A stretch of 5,514 bases of DNA, taken from assembly GCA_036491435.1 (NCBI GenBank), contig DASXBZ010000043.1, positions 1 through 5,514 of the forward strand, in the 5' to 3' direction. Positions 5,442-5,514 of this stretch are shown in pieces. The number at the start of each line of letters is the position of its first letter. The first letter of the stretch is position 1. Under the pieces are notes generated by a model. That model did not search any database and was not told where the DNA came from. It saw only the letters and a program-made list of their open reading frames with translations. Position numbers and translations under genes: made by a program. This DNA is from Bog-473 sp036491435 (GTDB taxonomy: Bacteria; Actinomycetota; Acidimicrobiia; Acidimicrobiales; RAAP-2).

Positions 5442-5514
5442 ATGTCAAAGACCAAGGGAGGCGGGTCCACCCGCAACGGCCGTGACTCCAACGCGCAGCG
5501 CCTCGGCGTCAAGC
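5442..5514 (+). CDS. rpmA: 50S ribosomal protein L27, N-terminal part (3' end outside window)
   Basis: The window holds the first 24 codons. The R11-N-G-R-D-S-N-A-Q-R-L-G-V-K24 stretch is the highly conserved L27 signature. In known ribosome structures the L27 N-terminal tail reaches the peptidyl transferase centre. Here the tail reads M-S-K-T-K-G-G-G-S-T instead of the common M-A-H-K-K-G form, so the usual His is absent while basic residues and glycines remain. There is no long cleavable N-terminal extension of the kind known in Firmicutes. The start is well supported by GAGGAG 6 nt upstream and by the position after rplU. Confidence 0.97.
   Translation, partial: MSKTKGGGSTRNGRDSNAQRLGVK

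Overview
The window is GC-rich DNA (by eye about two thirds G+C, strongly biased to G or C at third codon positions) carrying six genes, all on the + strand and tightly packed. The protein sequences look actinobacterial. The RNase E/G core has the NAVLY version of the S1-domain loop, and the gene order joins a cell-elongation transpeptidase to the RNase E/G, L21 and L27 genes. An Acidimicrobiia-like actinomycete is my best guess, but this is inference and not proven by the window.

Layout from left to right: the 3' end of a class B penicillin-binding protein, probably PBP2/MrdA (1-738); a B12-binding-type radical SAM protein of the TIGR03960 type (762-2708); its constant partner, a DUF2344 / TIGR03936 'radical SAM-linked' protein (2698-3534); an RNase E/G-family endoribonuclease with a disordered N-terminal extension and a very short C-terminus (3437-5068); ribosomal protein L21, rplU (5089-5400); and the 5' end of ribosomal protein L27, rpmA (5442-5514). 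Gaps are 23, 20 and 41 nt. Two junctions overlap, by 11 nt and by 98 nt, so co-transcription and translational coupling are likely through the middle of the cluster. A TAGGAT -10-like element just before rplU suggests that the ribosomal protein genes may also have their own start, possibly leaderless.

How the genes fit together: the left end belongs to lateral cell-wall synthesis. The right end is RNA decay and processing plus two large-subunit ribosomal proteins. Between them is a two-gene enzyme pair of unknown substrate (radical SAM plus DUF2344), which is known from genome comparisons to sit beside RNase E/G and L21/L27 genes in many bacteria. This pair is the least understood part of the window and the best candidate for an undescribed activity, plausibly modification of RNA or of a ribosome-associated protein.

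I see no tRNA, rRNA, CRISPR array, insertion sequence, attachment site or convincing intrinsic terminator. No stretch longer than about 41 nt lacks a gene. The long minus-strand open frames are shadows produced by the high GC content.
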